64,000 nucleotides of DNA from Gammaproteobacteria bacterium 45_16_T64 (GCA_002162955.1 MABD01000022.1:20516-84515); one strand, 5' to 3'; shown: positions 44,607 through 55,364, counted from the stretch's first letter. A program made the numbers and translations. Notes: a model not told the origin generated them from the letters alone.

Positions 44607-47600
44607 TCATCCCGCCTTGAACAACCAAATCCGTATCACTGACAATAATTTTTCAAAATCGATAGGTTTGGTAATATACTCAGAGGCTCCCGCCGCTAAA
44701 CATTTTTCTCTATCTTCTGGCATTGTCTTAGCCGTCAACGCGATAATAGGCAACGCTTCATAATGTGGTATTTGTCGAATACGAATCGTCGCTTCATTGC
44801 CATCCATCACTGGCATCATGGTATCCATCAAGACCAATTCATAGTTTTCATCCTGCTCTAGAATCTCCAGCGCATCTTTTCCGTTACTGGCCATCTCTAC
44901 ATCAAAACCAATTTCAATAAGCTGTTTTGACAATGCATACGTATTCCTCATATCGTCGTCAACCAATAATATACGACGATCTTTCAGCATTGCGTCTTCG
45001 TCATGTAGCCGACTAATGGATTTCCTGTTCTTTTCGTCAAAACGAGATTCTATACTGTGTAAGAATAGCGATACGTCATCCAATAAACGTTCGGGGGAAC
45101 CCACACCTTTTATCACGATAGTCGAGGTATATTTTTCCAATTGAAATTGTTCTTTCTCACTCAACTCTTTCCCCGTATAGATGATAATGGGTGGTTTTTT
45201 TTCAAGATCACCGTTCTCTTTGATGCGTTCCAGCACTTCAAAACCGTCAATATCTGGTAGCCCAAGATCTAAAATTACCACATCGAACCCGCCCGAAAGA
45301 ACCTTATCCACCCCCTCACTTCCAGTGTCCACACAGGTAATAGCAAGCTCTTTTTGTTGCAGAAGTTGGGTGATTGCCTTCTGATTCGTCTTATCATCTT
45401 CAATGACCAATATATTTTTCACTTTCGCCTGCGTGAGTTTCGAAATATCATTGAGCACCATGGATAGTTGATCTTCGTTCACCGGTTTGGTCAGATATCC
45501 TATAGCACCCTGGACCAGCAGCATGCTTCGATCACGTTCACTACCGGAAACAATTTGTACCGGTATACCTCGAGTTTTTAGGCTAAATTTGAGTTGCTGC
45601 AAGACTTCTCTGCCATCAATATCCGGTAACCCCAAATCGAGAATAATACCATCAGGTTGATAAGCCTGAGCAAGGAATATTCCACTACGCCCATCACCCG
45701 CGGACAGGCATTTGTAACCGCTATTTCGCACATATCGCTGTAATATCAGCGAGAACTCTCTGTCATCCTCAATTACCAGTAGGATCTTATCACCCGCATG
45801 AAAAGTATTTCGATCGTCAGGAATAAACTCTGGGTATAGTTGACGCTCCACACCAGTCGTCACCGATGAAGTAAGATCACGCATCGCCACATCCGCCTTG
45901 TTAGCATCCGCCTTTTCCGGTACGCAAGGTAACGTTGTCGATATGCTACTCCTATCATCCGCAGTAAGTTCTCTAGGCACATATAATGTGAATGTACTTC
46001 CCATATTTTCCGTACTTGAAAGCTGTATCTCCCCCGCCAACAAGCGAGTCAACTCCCGAGCAATAGTTAACCCTAACCCGGTACCACCATACTTTCGGCT
46101 TGTAGATCCGTCCTGCTGCTGAAACGCTTCAAAAATTGCTTGTTGCTTGTCTTCAGGAATCCCCACCCCTGTATCAATCACTGAAAAAGCAATCGAGGCC
46201 TCCAATTCCAATCCGCAATGATCAAACGTGACACCCTCTTGCGGCTGATAGACCTTCAGCGAGACCGAGCCCTCAGAGGTGAATTTCATTGCGTTAGACA
46301 ATAGATTCCGTAATATTTGCTCTAGGCGTAATCCATCGGTGATAATTGTTTCAGGAAGCGTGTCATCAATATCCACCGTAAACGTTAGATTTCGATTCAT
46401 TGCAATCGGATCAAACATTTTCATCACGTTCATTCGTAATGCTGAAAATCGAACCTCCTCCAAATGCACCGTTAGTTTTCCAGCCTCAACTTTCGACAGG
46501 TCCATGATATCGTTAATCAACGATAGTAGACTATTACCCCCACTATAAATAACCTTAGCGTCCTCTACCTGAGTCTCGCTTAGGTTTCCATTTTGATTCT
46601 CTGACAATCCTTTCGCCAATAATAACAAACTATTCAACGGCGTCCTCAATTCATGACTCATATTAGCCAGAAACTCAGACTTATATTTGCTCGCGAGGGT
46701 TAACTCGTTTGCTTTTATCGTAAGATCTTTTTGCGATATTTCTATCTTTTCTTTCTGTTCCTTTAATTCATTTTGTTTTTCTTCTAGCTCCTCGTTGGAA
46801 ACTTTGAGTTCCTCACTCTGCTGTTGAAGCTCTCGCTCAGAGGTTCGCAGTAGTGCTGTTTGTTCTTGTAGATTTTCATTAGAGCTCTTTAGCTCTTCTT
46901 GTTGTGTCTGCAACTTTTCAGCTTGGCGCTGGGTCTCCACTAACAACTTTCGAGTTCTCTCTTGATTTAACATGCTATTGATGACCACACCAATATTTTC
47001 TGCCACTTCCTGTACTATTTCTTGATGGCTCTCCGAGTACTGAGAAAAAGAAGCCAGCTCAATTACCCCCATCAATTGATCCTCGAACAGAATAGGACTA
47101 ACAAAAATATTCAGGGGCGTACCCTCACCTAAAGCAGAATTAATTTGCACATAGTCTTTCGGCGCATTAGACAATAGAATAGGTTTCTTCTCTTTCGCCG
47201 ACTGGCCAATCAAACCGTCTCCTAATTCGATAATCGATGATATGTTCTTTCTGTTTTTAAACGCGTAACTCCCCATCAAAGACAGCATTTTTTTCGAATC
47301 ACTGGATCCAACAGTATCATCCATCACATAGAGCACACCGTGCCCAGACATTGTCATACCTGCCAATGCTGAAATAATATCATCGGACATAACCTGTAAA
47401 TCTTCAGCTCCCTGGATAAGCTCGGTTATTTTTGATACTTTGGTTTTATATTCATTTTGAGTCAAAAGTTCATCGTTTGATCGGTTAAGCTCCATCTCAA
47501 ATTTTTTCTCTTTCGTGATATCCCGAACAAACCCTGTAAATAATACCTCACCTTGTTGCTTTATCTCACCCACCGTCAAAAATATTGGAAACGTCGACCT

Positions 47601-48869
47601 ATCTTTTCGCAGCCCTGTTAATTCCCGACCTACACCAATAACCTTTTTAACCCTAGTATTTCGATAATTATCGAGATAACTATCGTGCTCCCCTCTAAAA
47701 GGTTGCGGCATCAACATTTTTACATTTCCACCCACTAACTCATGAGGTTCATATCCGAATAATTTAGTTATGGCAGCATTAACACTCAATATTTTTCCAC
47801 GGCTGGTAATAGACACGATGCCATCGGCCGAGGTATTCAGCATCGCCGTTGTGGTCGCATCATTTTTTTCTAGCGCTTTTATTTGTTGTTCAATTTGCAA
47901 TTTCATATCGATAAGTGCGCCGAGCAATTTATCCCCATCACTTTTTTTCGTAATAGAAACAGAGAAATCACCTTTAGAAATCAATCGAGCTATTTCTGCA
48001 GCAGAGCTCATACTTTCGACCAGAGTATTTATTGAAATCGCTAAATCACCTATCTCATCAGAGGAAACTCTATCGATGCGCTGATCTAAATCGCCCCTAG
48101 ATATTTTATTGGTTACTGCATTGATTTCCGAGACAGATCGAGAAATAGACTGCGTTAAAAAAAAAGAAAACAAACCGCCTAAAAACATCGAAAACACCAG
48201 TAGTATAACTATCCCCCGTAACCCCGATTTTTCATGTGTATTCGCCCTTATTAACGACTCCTGAGTAGACCTCTCGATTCCTCTAAGTAACTCCTCAATT
48301 TCTACAGAAAGTTGAACCTCTTCTTTATCGACAATATCGACTAGATTCCTATACTCAATAGGGTCCCATTCGCCAACCTCTATCAAGGTCAGTAATTCAT
48401 ATAGATTTGCCTCATATTCAACATACTCCCTCTCAATGCTCGAAAGCGACTCAAGGATCAACCCCGCTTCCCTTCTATCTTCCTCAGAATGACCTACACC
48501 TACTCTCTGCTTCGATAATGCCCTAGCTTCCGTAATTTCTATGGATAATTTTTCAGAGTAAAATTTTATTTTCGAGACCGCACTTTTGAAGCCAAATATC
48601 AAATCTGGATTAGTTTTCATCTCTAGCGCTATTCTCTCGGCAATCCCGAGATATCGAGCCTGTTCCAACTGATGCGTTTCTATCTCAGTAACTGACAATA
48701 CCAACGGCATATCCACCGATGATATTTCTTCAACCTCCATACCAATAAGGCTCATTCTATTAACAGAATATGACCCAACAACCAGCAACAGAAGAAGATT
48801 AAACGCCGCGGCCATAGAGAGTTTTCGGCCAATGGTAAATCGAAACGATGGGGCGTTACCTGTACTCAT
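44607..48869 (-). CDS. Membrane hybrid histidine kinase with HAMP, PAS, GAF and three receiver domains
   Basis: About 1420 aa from ATG 48869 (MSTGNAPSF); a longer start at 48926 is less likely. Order: TM1 (AAAFNLLLLLVVGSYSV), a 4-helix-bundle sensor, TM2 with HAMP near residue 230-300, PAS (LNTSADGIVSI), GAF, a long coiled coil, HisKA with the phospho-His in NMSHELRTPLNSL, HATPase (DTGVGIPEDK, GGTGLGLTIA), then three receivers whose acceptor Asp lie in IILDLGLPDIDGREVL, VVILDLGLPDIDGFEVL and LVLMDTMMPVMDG. All three look intact. It is divergent from the cheR-kinase-EAL operon, suggesting one signalling network. Confidence 0.88.
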   Translation of the reverse strand: MSTGNAPSFRFTIGRKLSMAAAFNLLLLLVVGSYSVNRMSLIGMEVEEISSVDMPLVLSVTEIETHQLEQARYLGIAERIALEMKTNPDLIFGFKSAVSKIKFYSEKLSIEITEARALSKQRVGVGHSEEDRREAGLILESLSSIEREYVEYEANLYELLTLIEVGEWDPIEYRNLVDIVDKEEVQLSVEIEELLRGIERSTQESLIRANTHEKSGLRGIVILLVFSMFLGGLFSFFLTQSISRSVSEINAVTNKISRGDLDQRIDRVSSDEIGDLAISINTLVESMSSAAEIARLISKGDFSVSITKKSDGDKLLGALIDMKLQIEQQIKALEKNDATTTAMLNTSADGIVSITSRGKILSVNAAITKLFGYEPHELVGGNVKMLMPQPFRGEHDSYLDNYRNTRVKKVIGVGRELTGLRKDRSTFPIFLTVGEIKQQGEVLFTGFVRDITKEKKFEMELNRSNDELLTQNEYKTKVSKITELIQGAEDLQVMSDDIISALAGMTMSGHGVLYVMDDTVGSSDSKKMLSLMGSYAFKNRKNISSIIELGDGLIGQSAKEKKPILLSNAPKDYVQINSALGEGTPLNIFVSPILFEDQLMGVIELASFSQYSESHQEIVQEVAENIGVVINSMLNQERTRKLLVETQRQAEKLQTQQEELKSSNENLQEQTALLRTSERELQQQSEELKVSNEELEEKQNELKEQKEKIEISQKDLTIKANELTLASKYKSEFLANMSHELRTPLNSLLLLAKGLSENQNGNLSETQVEDAKVIYSGGNSLLSLINDIMDLSKVEAGKLTVHLEEVRFSALRMNVMKMFDPIAMNRNLTFTVDIDDTLPETIITDGLRLEQILRNLLSNAMKFTSEGSVSLKVYQPQEGVTFDHCGLELEASIAFSVIDTGVGIPEDKQQAIFEAFQQQDGSTSRKYGGTGLGLTIARELTRLLAGEIQLSSTENMGSTFTLYVPRELTADDRSSISTTLPCVPEKADANKADVAMRDLTSSVTTGVERQLYPEFIPDDRNTFHAGDKILLVIEDDREFSLILQRYVRNSGYKCLSAGDGRSGIFLAQAYQPDGIILDLGLPDIDGREVLQQLKFSLKTRGIPVQIVSGSERDRSMLLVQGAIGYLTKPVNEDQLSMVLNDISKLTQAKVKNILVIEDDKTNQKAITQLLQQKELAITCVDTGSEGVDKVLSGGFDVVILDLGLPDIDGFEVLERIKENGDLEKKPPIIIYTGKELSEKEQFQLEKYTSTIVIKGVGSPERLLDDVSLFLHSIESRFDEKNRKSISRLHDEDAMLKDRRILLVDDDMRNTYALSKQLIEIGFDVEMASNGKDALEILEQDENYELVLMDTMMPVMDGNEATIRIRQIPHYEALPIIALTAKTMPEDREKCLAAGASEYITKPIDFEKLLSVIRIWLFKAG

Positions 48870-49108
48870 ATGTCGTCGCTCGCAGTAAACACGATCAAAC
48901 AAAACGCTATAGTATAGAGTAGCCAATTTTCGGGATTTCGCTCGATCCTAATAAGACGGGAACATTCCAAATACGATCATCCAAATGCGATAAGGAATAA
49001 GAATATAACCACTTGTTATGTTAGCACTCGTGATTAAAACACCCACCCACCCAACATTAATATTGCTGACCTATACTAAACAAAATTCATTACTCTCGTT
49101 GAAAGTAA

Positions 49109-49115
49109 AGAGGGA
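49109..49115 (+). promoter_or_regulatory. Ribosome-binding site before a non-canonical cheR start
   Basis: GAGGGA-type site (AGAGGGA at 49109-49115 region) six bases before ATC at 49122. No ATG, GTG, TTG or CTG occurs in frame between the upstream stop (49077-49079) and the ATG at 49308. Confidence 0.45.
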
Positions 49116-49121
49116 TTAATA

Positions 49122-49982
49122 ATCAAACATTCAAACGCGGAAGATGATAAAGAATATAGATCTGACTGCCAACAGTTCGAAATTGATCAATTACTAGAAG
49201 CCATCATTTTTCGTTATGGTTATGATTTCAGACACTATGCACGAGCATCCTTAACACGAAGGATTCTCAACCGAGTTCAGCTATCTGACCTCAAAAGTAT
49301 TTCTGACATGATTCCAAAAATCATGCATGACCCACTTTTCTTCGACTTATTTCTACAGGATATGTCCATTTCCGTCACTGAAATGTTTCGCGACCCCAGT
49401 GTATTTGACGTGATTAGAAAAAAAATATTCACCTCGTTAAAGACCTATTCCAAAGTAAACATATGGCACGCTGGATGCTCGACAGGTGAAGAAGTCTACT
49501 CGATGGCCATTATGCTCAAAGAAGAAGGTTTACTTAAAAGAGCAAGAATCTATGCTACCGATTTTAATAACCAATCGTTAGCATTTGCAGAAAAAGGAAT
49601 CTATGCAGCCAACAAGATAAAACTGTATACCAAAAACTACCTTGCAGCTGGTGGCAAGGCATCATTTTCTGACTATTATCACGCCCGATATGAATCTGCC
49701 ATTATGGACGATTCTCTAAGACAGCATATTACCTTTGCAAATCATAACCTTATCAAAGACCAAGTATTTGCTGAAATGCACTTGATTATTTGTCGTAATG
49801 TCTTGATCTATTTTGATCAAACCCTACAAAACCGAGTGCTAAAATTGTTTTTTGACGCCCTAATACATAGAGGATTTCTCGTACTAGGTGACAAAGAAAG
49901 CATCGACTTTTCGGCGGAAAAAGAAAGTTTCGAGGTCTATACTGACAAAGAACGTATTTTTCGTCGAAAAGTCCACTTGTAG
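49122..49982 (+). CDS. CheR-type methyltransferase (second copy), apparent non-AUG start or 5' frameshift
   Basis: From ATC 49122 it would be 286 aa, the normal CheR length. From the first ATG (49308) only 224 aa remain, yet the conserved N-terminal domain is read in frame before it: LLEAIIFRYGYDFRHYARAS and LTRRILNRVQLSDL. The catalytic domain has DMSISVTEMFRDP, WHAGCSTGEEVYSMAI (SAM motif) and MHLIICRNVLIYFDQ. So either translation starts at a rare codon (ATC 49122 or ATA 49119) or a base has been lost after the out-of-frame ATG at 49144. It leads an operon with a hybrid kinase and an EAL protein; no cheB follows. Confidence 0.8.
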   Translation: MKHSNAEDDKEYRSDCQQFEIDQLLEAIIFRYGYDFRHYARASLTRRILNRVQLSDLKSISDMIPKIMHDPLFFDLFLQDMSISVTEMFRDPSVFDVIRKKIFTSLKTYSKVNIWHAGCSTGEEVYSMAIMLKEEGLLKRARIYATDFNNQSLAFAEKGIYAANKIKLYTKNYLAAGGKASFSDYYHARYESAIMDDSLRQHITFANHNLIKDQVFAEMHLIICRNVLIYFDQTLQNRVLKLFFDALIHRGFLVLGDKESIDFSAEKESFEVYTDKERIFRRKVHL

Positions 49983-50014
49983 ACCCAGGATTTTATACCT
50001 GAGGGGTAACAACA

Positions 50015-51958
50015 TTGAAAGCCAAGATCCTAATAGTGGACGACGAACCCAACAACCACATCGTGTACGAACGTATATTAGCGCCCCTAAAACTGGAGTT
50101 TGTTAAAGCACTTTCCGGCCAGCAAGCTCTCAGCGTTGCTCATAAATACAATTTTTTCTTAATACTCATGGATGTACAGATGCCCGGTATGGACGGGTTT
50201 GAGACCGCCTCGCTCATTCTCAATCATCCAAAAACTTCTCATATTCCCATTATCTTTATTACCGCCTTTGCCAGAGACGAATCCCTTGAGTTTAGGGGCT
50301 ATGCCAGCGGAGCCGTCGACTTTATGGTAAAACCTATTAATGACGATGTACTACGCAGTAAAGTGAAAATTTTCCTTTCTCTTTTCAACGAAAGAATTCA
50401 ACTAAAATCTGCATTATTTGTTATACAAACCAGTGAAGAGCGTTTTCGAACATTATTCGAAAAAAGTAATGATGCAATTTTTATCATGGATAGTATCAAC
50501 CATCATTATCTTGATGCCAATCAATCTGCGATCGGATTAACCGGCCGTACACTCATAGAATTGCAAGCATTAAACTGTGGTGAAATATTCACACAAGATA
50601 TTACCGTAGAATTTGACTCGATAACACCGTCGTTGCCCACAAAAGACTTTGGTATAGTTGCCGTCACAAGACCAGACAACAATAATCGATCTGCTCGATT
50701 TAATATTATCTACCTCGATGACAGTACACTAGTGGGGATTGCTCGCGACATTACAGACGAACAACATATGCAAGTTCAATTGCGTCGAACACAAAAGATG
50801 GATGCTGTCGGTCAACTTACAGGAGGTATTGCACACGACTTCAATAATATCCTCGGTATTATTCTCGGTAACATCGAATTAATTCAGGGCCAGATCAGCG
50901 AGGAAGATAAAATAGCCAAGAAAATCGAGAGCATACGTAAGTCAGCTAAACGAGCAGCTGATCTCACAGGGCAATTACTACGATTTTCTGGTCGACAGGC
51001 GATAACAGTCACATCCATCGATATAAACGAAGTCATCAAACAAATGGATACGTTAGTAGGACGGTCTGTCACCCCTCAAATTAGGATTGAACACTATTTC
51101 GCGGACGATTTATGGAAAACATCTATCGATTCTGGCGATTTTGAAGACGCACTACTTAATTTAGTCATAAATGCACATGATGCAATGAGTGGTAACGGGC
51201 AAATCACCATCGAGACGGGGAACTTTCACATTGATGAAGGTTTTTGTCGATTAAACCCAGGGGCCACTCCAGGAGACTACGTACTTTTAGCCGTGAGCGA
51301 CACCGGAAGCGGTATTCCTGCGGATATACAAGAACGACTATTTGAGCCTTTCTTTACCACCAAAGAAGAAGGCAAAGGAACTGGCTTGGGGCTAGCGATG
51401 GTATATGGCTTTGTTGAGCGCTCGTCAGGCTATATAAAAGTTTATTCTGAATTATATATTGGTACGACATTTCGTATCTACCTACCAAGAGCCTCAGAAG
51501 AAAACCAGCCCATTGAAGAAGAGCCAACTCACGTCAATCATACTCCTACTGGTGGTGAAGTCATTTTGGTAGTCGATGACGAGGCAGCTCTCGTCGAATT
51601 GGCTGGTGAAACATTGGAGAGTCTCGGCTATAACGTCATCACAGCCTCAAACGGAGAACAAGCGCTTGAATATCTAATGGGGCACCCTGAGATCGATTTG
51701 TTGTTTAGTGATGTTGTGATGCCCGGCAGACTCAATGGATACCAATTGGCAGAACACGCTAGCGCCAATGATCCCACCCTAAGCATCCTCCTCACCTCAG
51801 GATTCACGTCTAGATCCTCTGTGGGGAATGGTCAGGAGAAGTTTAAGCGGCACCTTCTCAACAAACCCTATGCCCAAGCGGAAATGGCCGAGAGAATTGG
51901 CCAACTGCTATCAGGTGACCTAAAAACCGACACCGGTGCCAAGGGTGGAGAAAGCTAA
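50015..51958 (+). CDS. Soluble hybrid histidine kinase (REC-PAS-HisKA-HATPase-REC)
   Basis: 647 aa. Start is TTG 50015, eight bases after GAGGGG. An N-terminal receiver ([11 protein letters not shown]; acceptor in [13 protein letters not shown]) is followed by PAS (~130-250), HisKA with the His in [11 protein letters not shown], HATPase ([32 protein letters not shown]) and a C-terminal receiver ([14 protein letters not shown]). The HDFNN type of kinase is typical of c-di-GMP/chemosensory hybrids. The stop overlaps the next start (TAATG). Confidence 0.88.
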   Translation: MKAKILIVDDEPNNHIVYERILAPLKLEFVKALSGQQALSVAHKYNFFLILMDVQMPGMDGFETASLILNHPKTSHIPIIFITAFARDESLEFRGYASGAVDFMVKPINDDVLRSKVKIFLSLFNERIQLKSALFVIQTSEERFRTLFEKSNDAIFIMDSINHHYLDANQSAIGLTGRTLIELQALNCGEIFTQDITVEFDSITPSLPTKDFGIVAVTRPDNNNRSARFNIIYLDDSTLVGIARDITDEQHMQVQLRRTQKMDAVGQLTGGIAHDFNNILGIILGNIELIQGQISEEDKIAKKIESIRKSAKRAADLTGQLLRFSGRQAITVTSIDINEVIKQMDTLVGRSVTPQIRIEHYFADDLWKTSIDSGDFEDALLNLVINAHDAMSGNGQITIETGNFHIDEGFCRLNPGATPGDYVLLAVSDTGSGIPADIQERLFEPFFTTKEEGKGTGLGLAMVYGFVERSSGYIKVYSELYIGTTFRIYLPRASEENQPIEEEPTHVNHTPTGGEVILVVDDEAALVELAGETLESLGYNVITASNGEQALEYLMGHPEIDLLFSDVVMPGRLNGYQLAEHASANDPTLSILLTSGFTSRSSVGNGQEKFKRHLLNKPYAQAEMAERIGQLLSGDLKTDTGAKGGES

Positions 51959-53142
51959 TGACACAACCAACGGTATACCTAATTGATGATGAACCTGACA
52001 TGCTCGAATTACTCGCCAGCGCAGTCGAAATGGTCGACATGCTACCGGTGGGCTTCACCCTTGCAAGCGACTTCTTTCAACAAGTGACTGACATAGATAC
52101 CCAGTCCATTATGGCCCTTGATCTTCATATGCCGGAAATGGATGGTATAGAGGTAATGCGACGACTGGCCACAATGGATAAAACACCACAATTAATCCTA
52201 ATGAGCGGACACGATGAAGGGGTATTACACTCAGCGGAAAAACTCGGCAGAGCGCATAACCTTAAAATAATTACCTCTCTCACAAAGCCCATCGTCCTTA
52301 AAGAATTTCAGAAATTGCTCGTTGAGCAAAAAGGTGTTTCCCAACACGTTGATAATAGGAGTACGGAGAATAGGCCCAAAGTAACGGCAGCAGAACTTAA
52401 GAAAGCGATCGAACGTCACGAACTCATACTGTTTTATCAACCACAAATTAACATCTCCACTGGTGCCTTAGCAGGTGTTGAAGCCTTAGTTAGATGGAAT
52501 CACCCTGAGCGAGGCCTGATCTACCCCGATGAGTTTATTTTATTAGCGGAGCGAGAAGGGTTGATGAAAGATCTCACCCGCACGGTAATTGATCAATCGG
52601 TACGACAAGAACAACTCTGGCAGCACGAAGTTGATCGCTTAGAAGTATCCGTTAATATTTCTGCCATCGATATCACCAGCTTGACGCTTCCTGAACAACT
52701 AGCAGAATTGTTGGCTGAAAACAAACTGTCCCCTTCCAAGCTCACCCTGGAAGTCACTGAAAGCGCACTCATGGGTGAACTGGTTAAATCCTTAGACATC
52801 CTTACGCGACTCAGAATGCGCGGTGTAGGGTTGTCTATTGACGACTTTGGCACCGGATACTCATCGTTATCTCAATTGCACCGGGTACCTTTTACTGAAT
52901 TGAAAATTGACCAATCCTTTGTTTTTTCCATGTTGGAAGATGACGAAGCCCGCGCTATCGTGAAAACCTGCGTCATGCTAGGCCACGAATTAAAAATGAA
53001 AGTCGTCGCTGAAGGTGTTGAAACCAAGGAGCACTTGGATCTATTACGTGAAATTGGCTGCGACTTTGCCCAAGGCTATTACTTTAGCCGTGCGATGCCC
53101 GCCGATGAGATGACAAAACGGCTACACTCAACGTGGCCCTGA
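51958..53142 (+). CDS. Receiver-EAL cyclic-di-GMP phosphodiesterase
   Basis: 394 aa. Receiver domain (residues 1-120) with DEPD and MALDLHMPEMDG, then an EAL domain (~145-390). Catalytic and metal-binding motifs are complete: GVEALVRW, VNIS, LEVTESALM, SIDDFGTGYSS, LKIDQSFV and AEGVET. It should hydrolyse c-di-GMP to pGpG when the receiver is phosphorylated by the kinase encoded just before it. That links the operon to motility through YcgR. Confidence 0.9.
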   Translation: MTQPTVYLIDDEPDMLELLASAVEMVDMLPVGFTLASDFFQQVTDIDTQSIMALDLHMPEMDGIEVMRRLATMDKTPQLILMSGHDEGVLHSAEKLGRAHNLKIITSLTKPIVLKEFQKLLVEQKGVSQHVDNRSTENRPKVTAAELKKAIERHELILFYQPQINISTGALAGVEALVRWNHPERGLIYPDEFILLAEREGLMKDLTRTVIDQSVRQEQLWQHEVDRLEVSVNISAIDITSLTLPEQLAELLAENKLSPSKLTLEVTESALMGELVKSLDILTRLRMRGVGLSIDDFGTGYSSLSQLHRVPFTELKIDQSFVFSMLEDDEARAIVKTCVMLGHELKMKVVAEGVETKEHLDLLREIGCDFAQGYYFSRAMPADEMTKRLHSTWP

Positions 53143-53219
53143 TTTCATACATACCCGACGGCGAGTGTTTTATAAGACAGCTTGCAATGGAATAGGGAAA
53201 AAGTATAATGAAATCAATG

Positions 53220-53296
<77 letters not shown>

Positions 53297-53323
53297 TTTT
53301 TCTTTCAAAGACATACCCAAGCA

Positions 53324-53938
53324 TTACACACGCTTTCTCGCAAGCCCTAATCCAATCAAGCCAATTCCTAATATTGCAAAGGACGCAGGTTCTGGGACCT
53401 GAACGGTACTTTTCACAACCCAGCTTCCCATTTCATTGCTACTGCCCTCACCCCAAAACAAATCATCAGGATCAAAGGAATCAGTAAATAGTCTCACGAC
53501 CGACTCATTCCCAATGGATGTATCCGGTATATAAAACAACCAATCTACGTTATCGCCACCTTCATTCAAAAACATACCATCACCACGCTCGCAGCAATTA
53601 TCCCCAGTTTGACCAAAAAGATCATAAATATCCGTGATTGCATCTTTCGAGGCTAAATCAGTAACGGGGTCATAAAAGTCACCGCTATACCCCAAATTAT
53701 TGAACAGGTTTTCAACTAAAGATCGTGACGCGTATTCATATCCATAGAAAAGACTACTCTCGTCCTGAAAGTTGTCGAGCATTTGGTTATAGGTGAACCC
53801 CGTTGACACAGAAAGCTCTAGCCATTCCAAACCTGCATCCGTATCAGTTATCACAGAACCATTTTTGATTAATGTCGCGTGGGCCGAACTCACAAATAAA
53901 CACATTGATAGTAAAAGTAACCATAAATACCGTTTCAT
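53324..53938 (-). CDS. PEP-CTERM exported protein
   Basis: 204 aa. ATG at 53938 (GGAG six bases upstream) opens a signal peptide (RYLWLLLLSMCLFVSSAHA). The C-terminus is a PEP-CTERM sorting signal: VPEPASFAILGIGLIGLGLARKRV, that is PEP, a membrane helix and basic end. Such proteins are handled by exosortase, which is not in this window. The body has a DUF1566-like stretch (DTDAGLEWLELSVSTGFTYNQM). Confidence 0.85.
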   Translation of the reverse strand: MKRYLWLLLLSMCLFVSSAHATLIKNGSVITDTDAGLEWLELSVSTGFTYNQMLDNFQDESSLFYGYEYASRSLVENLFNNLGYSGDFYDPVTDLASKDAITDIYDLFGQTGDNCCERGDGMFLNEGGDNVDWLFYIPDTSIGNESVVRLFTDSFDPDDLFWGEGSSNEMGSWVVKSTVQVPEPASFAILGIGLIGLGLARKRV

Positions 53939-53950
53939 TTCTTTCTCCAT

Positions 53951-54269
53951 ATACTGCTGATTGGGTGATGCGCAATGATTCTACATTGCGATCTAAAGCA
54001 CATTAGCTTCGGTACGTTACGTTGAGTGCAGCCGCCACACATTCTGTGCGCGCCTCTTTAAAGGAGATATAGAACTAAACATCCCTGTAATGAGCCGTAC
54101 CAATTACTGCGGATCCATTCCGTCTGGCCAATTTCAGCAATATACCTTCAAATGATGACACTTCCAATCGCCGACTAATGACATTAGGGGTTTAACTAGC
54201 TTTATAGTCTTTAGACACCCAATCAGCTATATATTTTGGACTACTCGCATACCCGCCTTTAGACTCACA
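53951..54269. other. Intergenic region upstream of the PEP-CTERM gene
   Basis: Contains a 7-bp perfect inverted repeat, CGCAATG (53971-53977) and CATTGCG (53984-53990), 33 bp above the PEP-CTERM start, a possible operator. I see no other gene or RNA in the remaining bases. Confidence 0.4.
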
Positions 54270-55181
54270 CTACAACCCCGTTTGTTGCGATAGAAAGCTC
54301 TGCTCTACTTTCTTCCCCGCCAAGCCAAAACCCTCCACACGTGTATCTTGACTTAACACCAACACGCCAAACAACCGATCCCATACAGCCAATGTCGCGC
54401 CAAAATTCTTATCTATATGTTCACGGGCAATACTGTGATGCACCTGATGTTGCGCTGGGCTAACAACCCACCGCTCCAACCAACCATAGCCCAGCCATAC
54501 ATGGCTATGACGTAAATTAGCCCCCGCCATATTAAACAAGAAGCCGATAACACTGGCTCCCAAAATAGTCACTGGATGAATTGCATTATCAAACAGGTAA
54601 ATAAACAATGCGCTGACACCACCAATCACGATCAAACTTCTAACACTATTAATGATCATTTCTAACCAATGAATACGATACAAGGTGATGGGTGTGAGCA
54701 CGATAGCGCTGTGATGTATGGCGTGAAACCGCCATAAAAAGGGAATTTTATGGTAAGCAAAATGAATCAAAAAACGACTCAAATCCTCCATGACAAACAA
54801 CACCACGGTAAACACAACACTCAACAGGATATCCGGCAGCTGCCAAAAATCCCCTGCACCGAACCATTGATATAGCACTCGATTAATTGAAATCGATAAC
54901 GTCAATCCCCCACCCAACACAGGTACAACCAATAATACCCGAATGAGGTGGTTGGTAAAAAACCAATAGAAATCGACGCGACTGGAAGGAGCCAACCACA
55001 CCTTAGGGCTGACTGCTGCCTTCAACGCATCAAACACACCGCCACGCCGTATCAGCACCAGTCCTAATGCAATTAGCCCGCTGCTTAATAAGTACATCCA
55101 AAAGATTCGCTTCTGAGAATCGATCAAATAATACAGGGGCTCAACACCCACAAGGATAACCTGCTCTATTTCGCTAATCAT
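54270..55181 (-). CDS. Sterol desaturase / fatty acid hydroxylase family membrane protein
   Basis: 303 aa with about five membrane segments. The di-iron His clusters are clear: HFAYHKIPFLWRFHAIHHS and QHQVHHS, with HSHVWLGYG between. Family members hydroxylate or desaturate sterols, carotenoids or fatty acids at the cytoplasmic face of the membrane. The substrate is not identifiable. It stands alone, divergent from the imelysin operon. Confidence 0.82.
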   Translation of the reverse strand: MISEIEQVILVGVEPLYYLIDSQKRIFWMYLLSSGLIALGLVLIRRGGVFDALKAAVSPKVWLAPSSRVDFYWFFTNHLIRVLLVVPVLGGGLTLSISINRVLYQWFGAGDFWQLPDILLSVVFTVVLFVMEDLSRFLIHFAYHKIPFLWRFHAIHHSAIVLTPITLYRIHWLEMIINSVRSLIVIGGVSALFIYLFDNAIHPVTILGASVIGFLFNMAGANLRHSHVWLGYGWLERWVVSPAQHQVHHSIAREHIDKNFGATLAVWDRLFGVLVLSQDTRVEGFGLAGKKVEQSFLSQQTGL

Positions 55182-55286
55182 TTCGCATCATCATTGCTTT
55201 TTATCGCTGCTTTTTATCGCCGTTTCTTATTGCCCCTTCATGGAGTCGCACACATTCTAACCAAATCAATTGGTTAAATATATAAC

Positions 55287-55323
55287 GATAATGCTATTGA
55301 TAAACTAAATCTTAATCATTATC
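55287..55323 (+). promoter_or_regulatory. Two adjacent Fur-box-like sequences
   Basis: Bases 55287-55305 and 55305-55323 each match the 19-bp Fur consensus GATAATGATAATCATTATC at 14 positions. They lie 42-78 bp above the imelysin ATG and suggest iron repression. Confidence 0.6.
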
Positions 55324-55364
55324 ATCACCGCTTTGATTAACAATTGTACTTAGGGGAATAAGTA

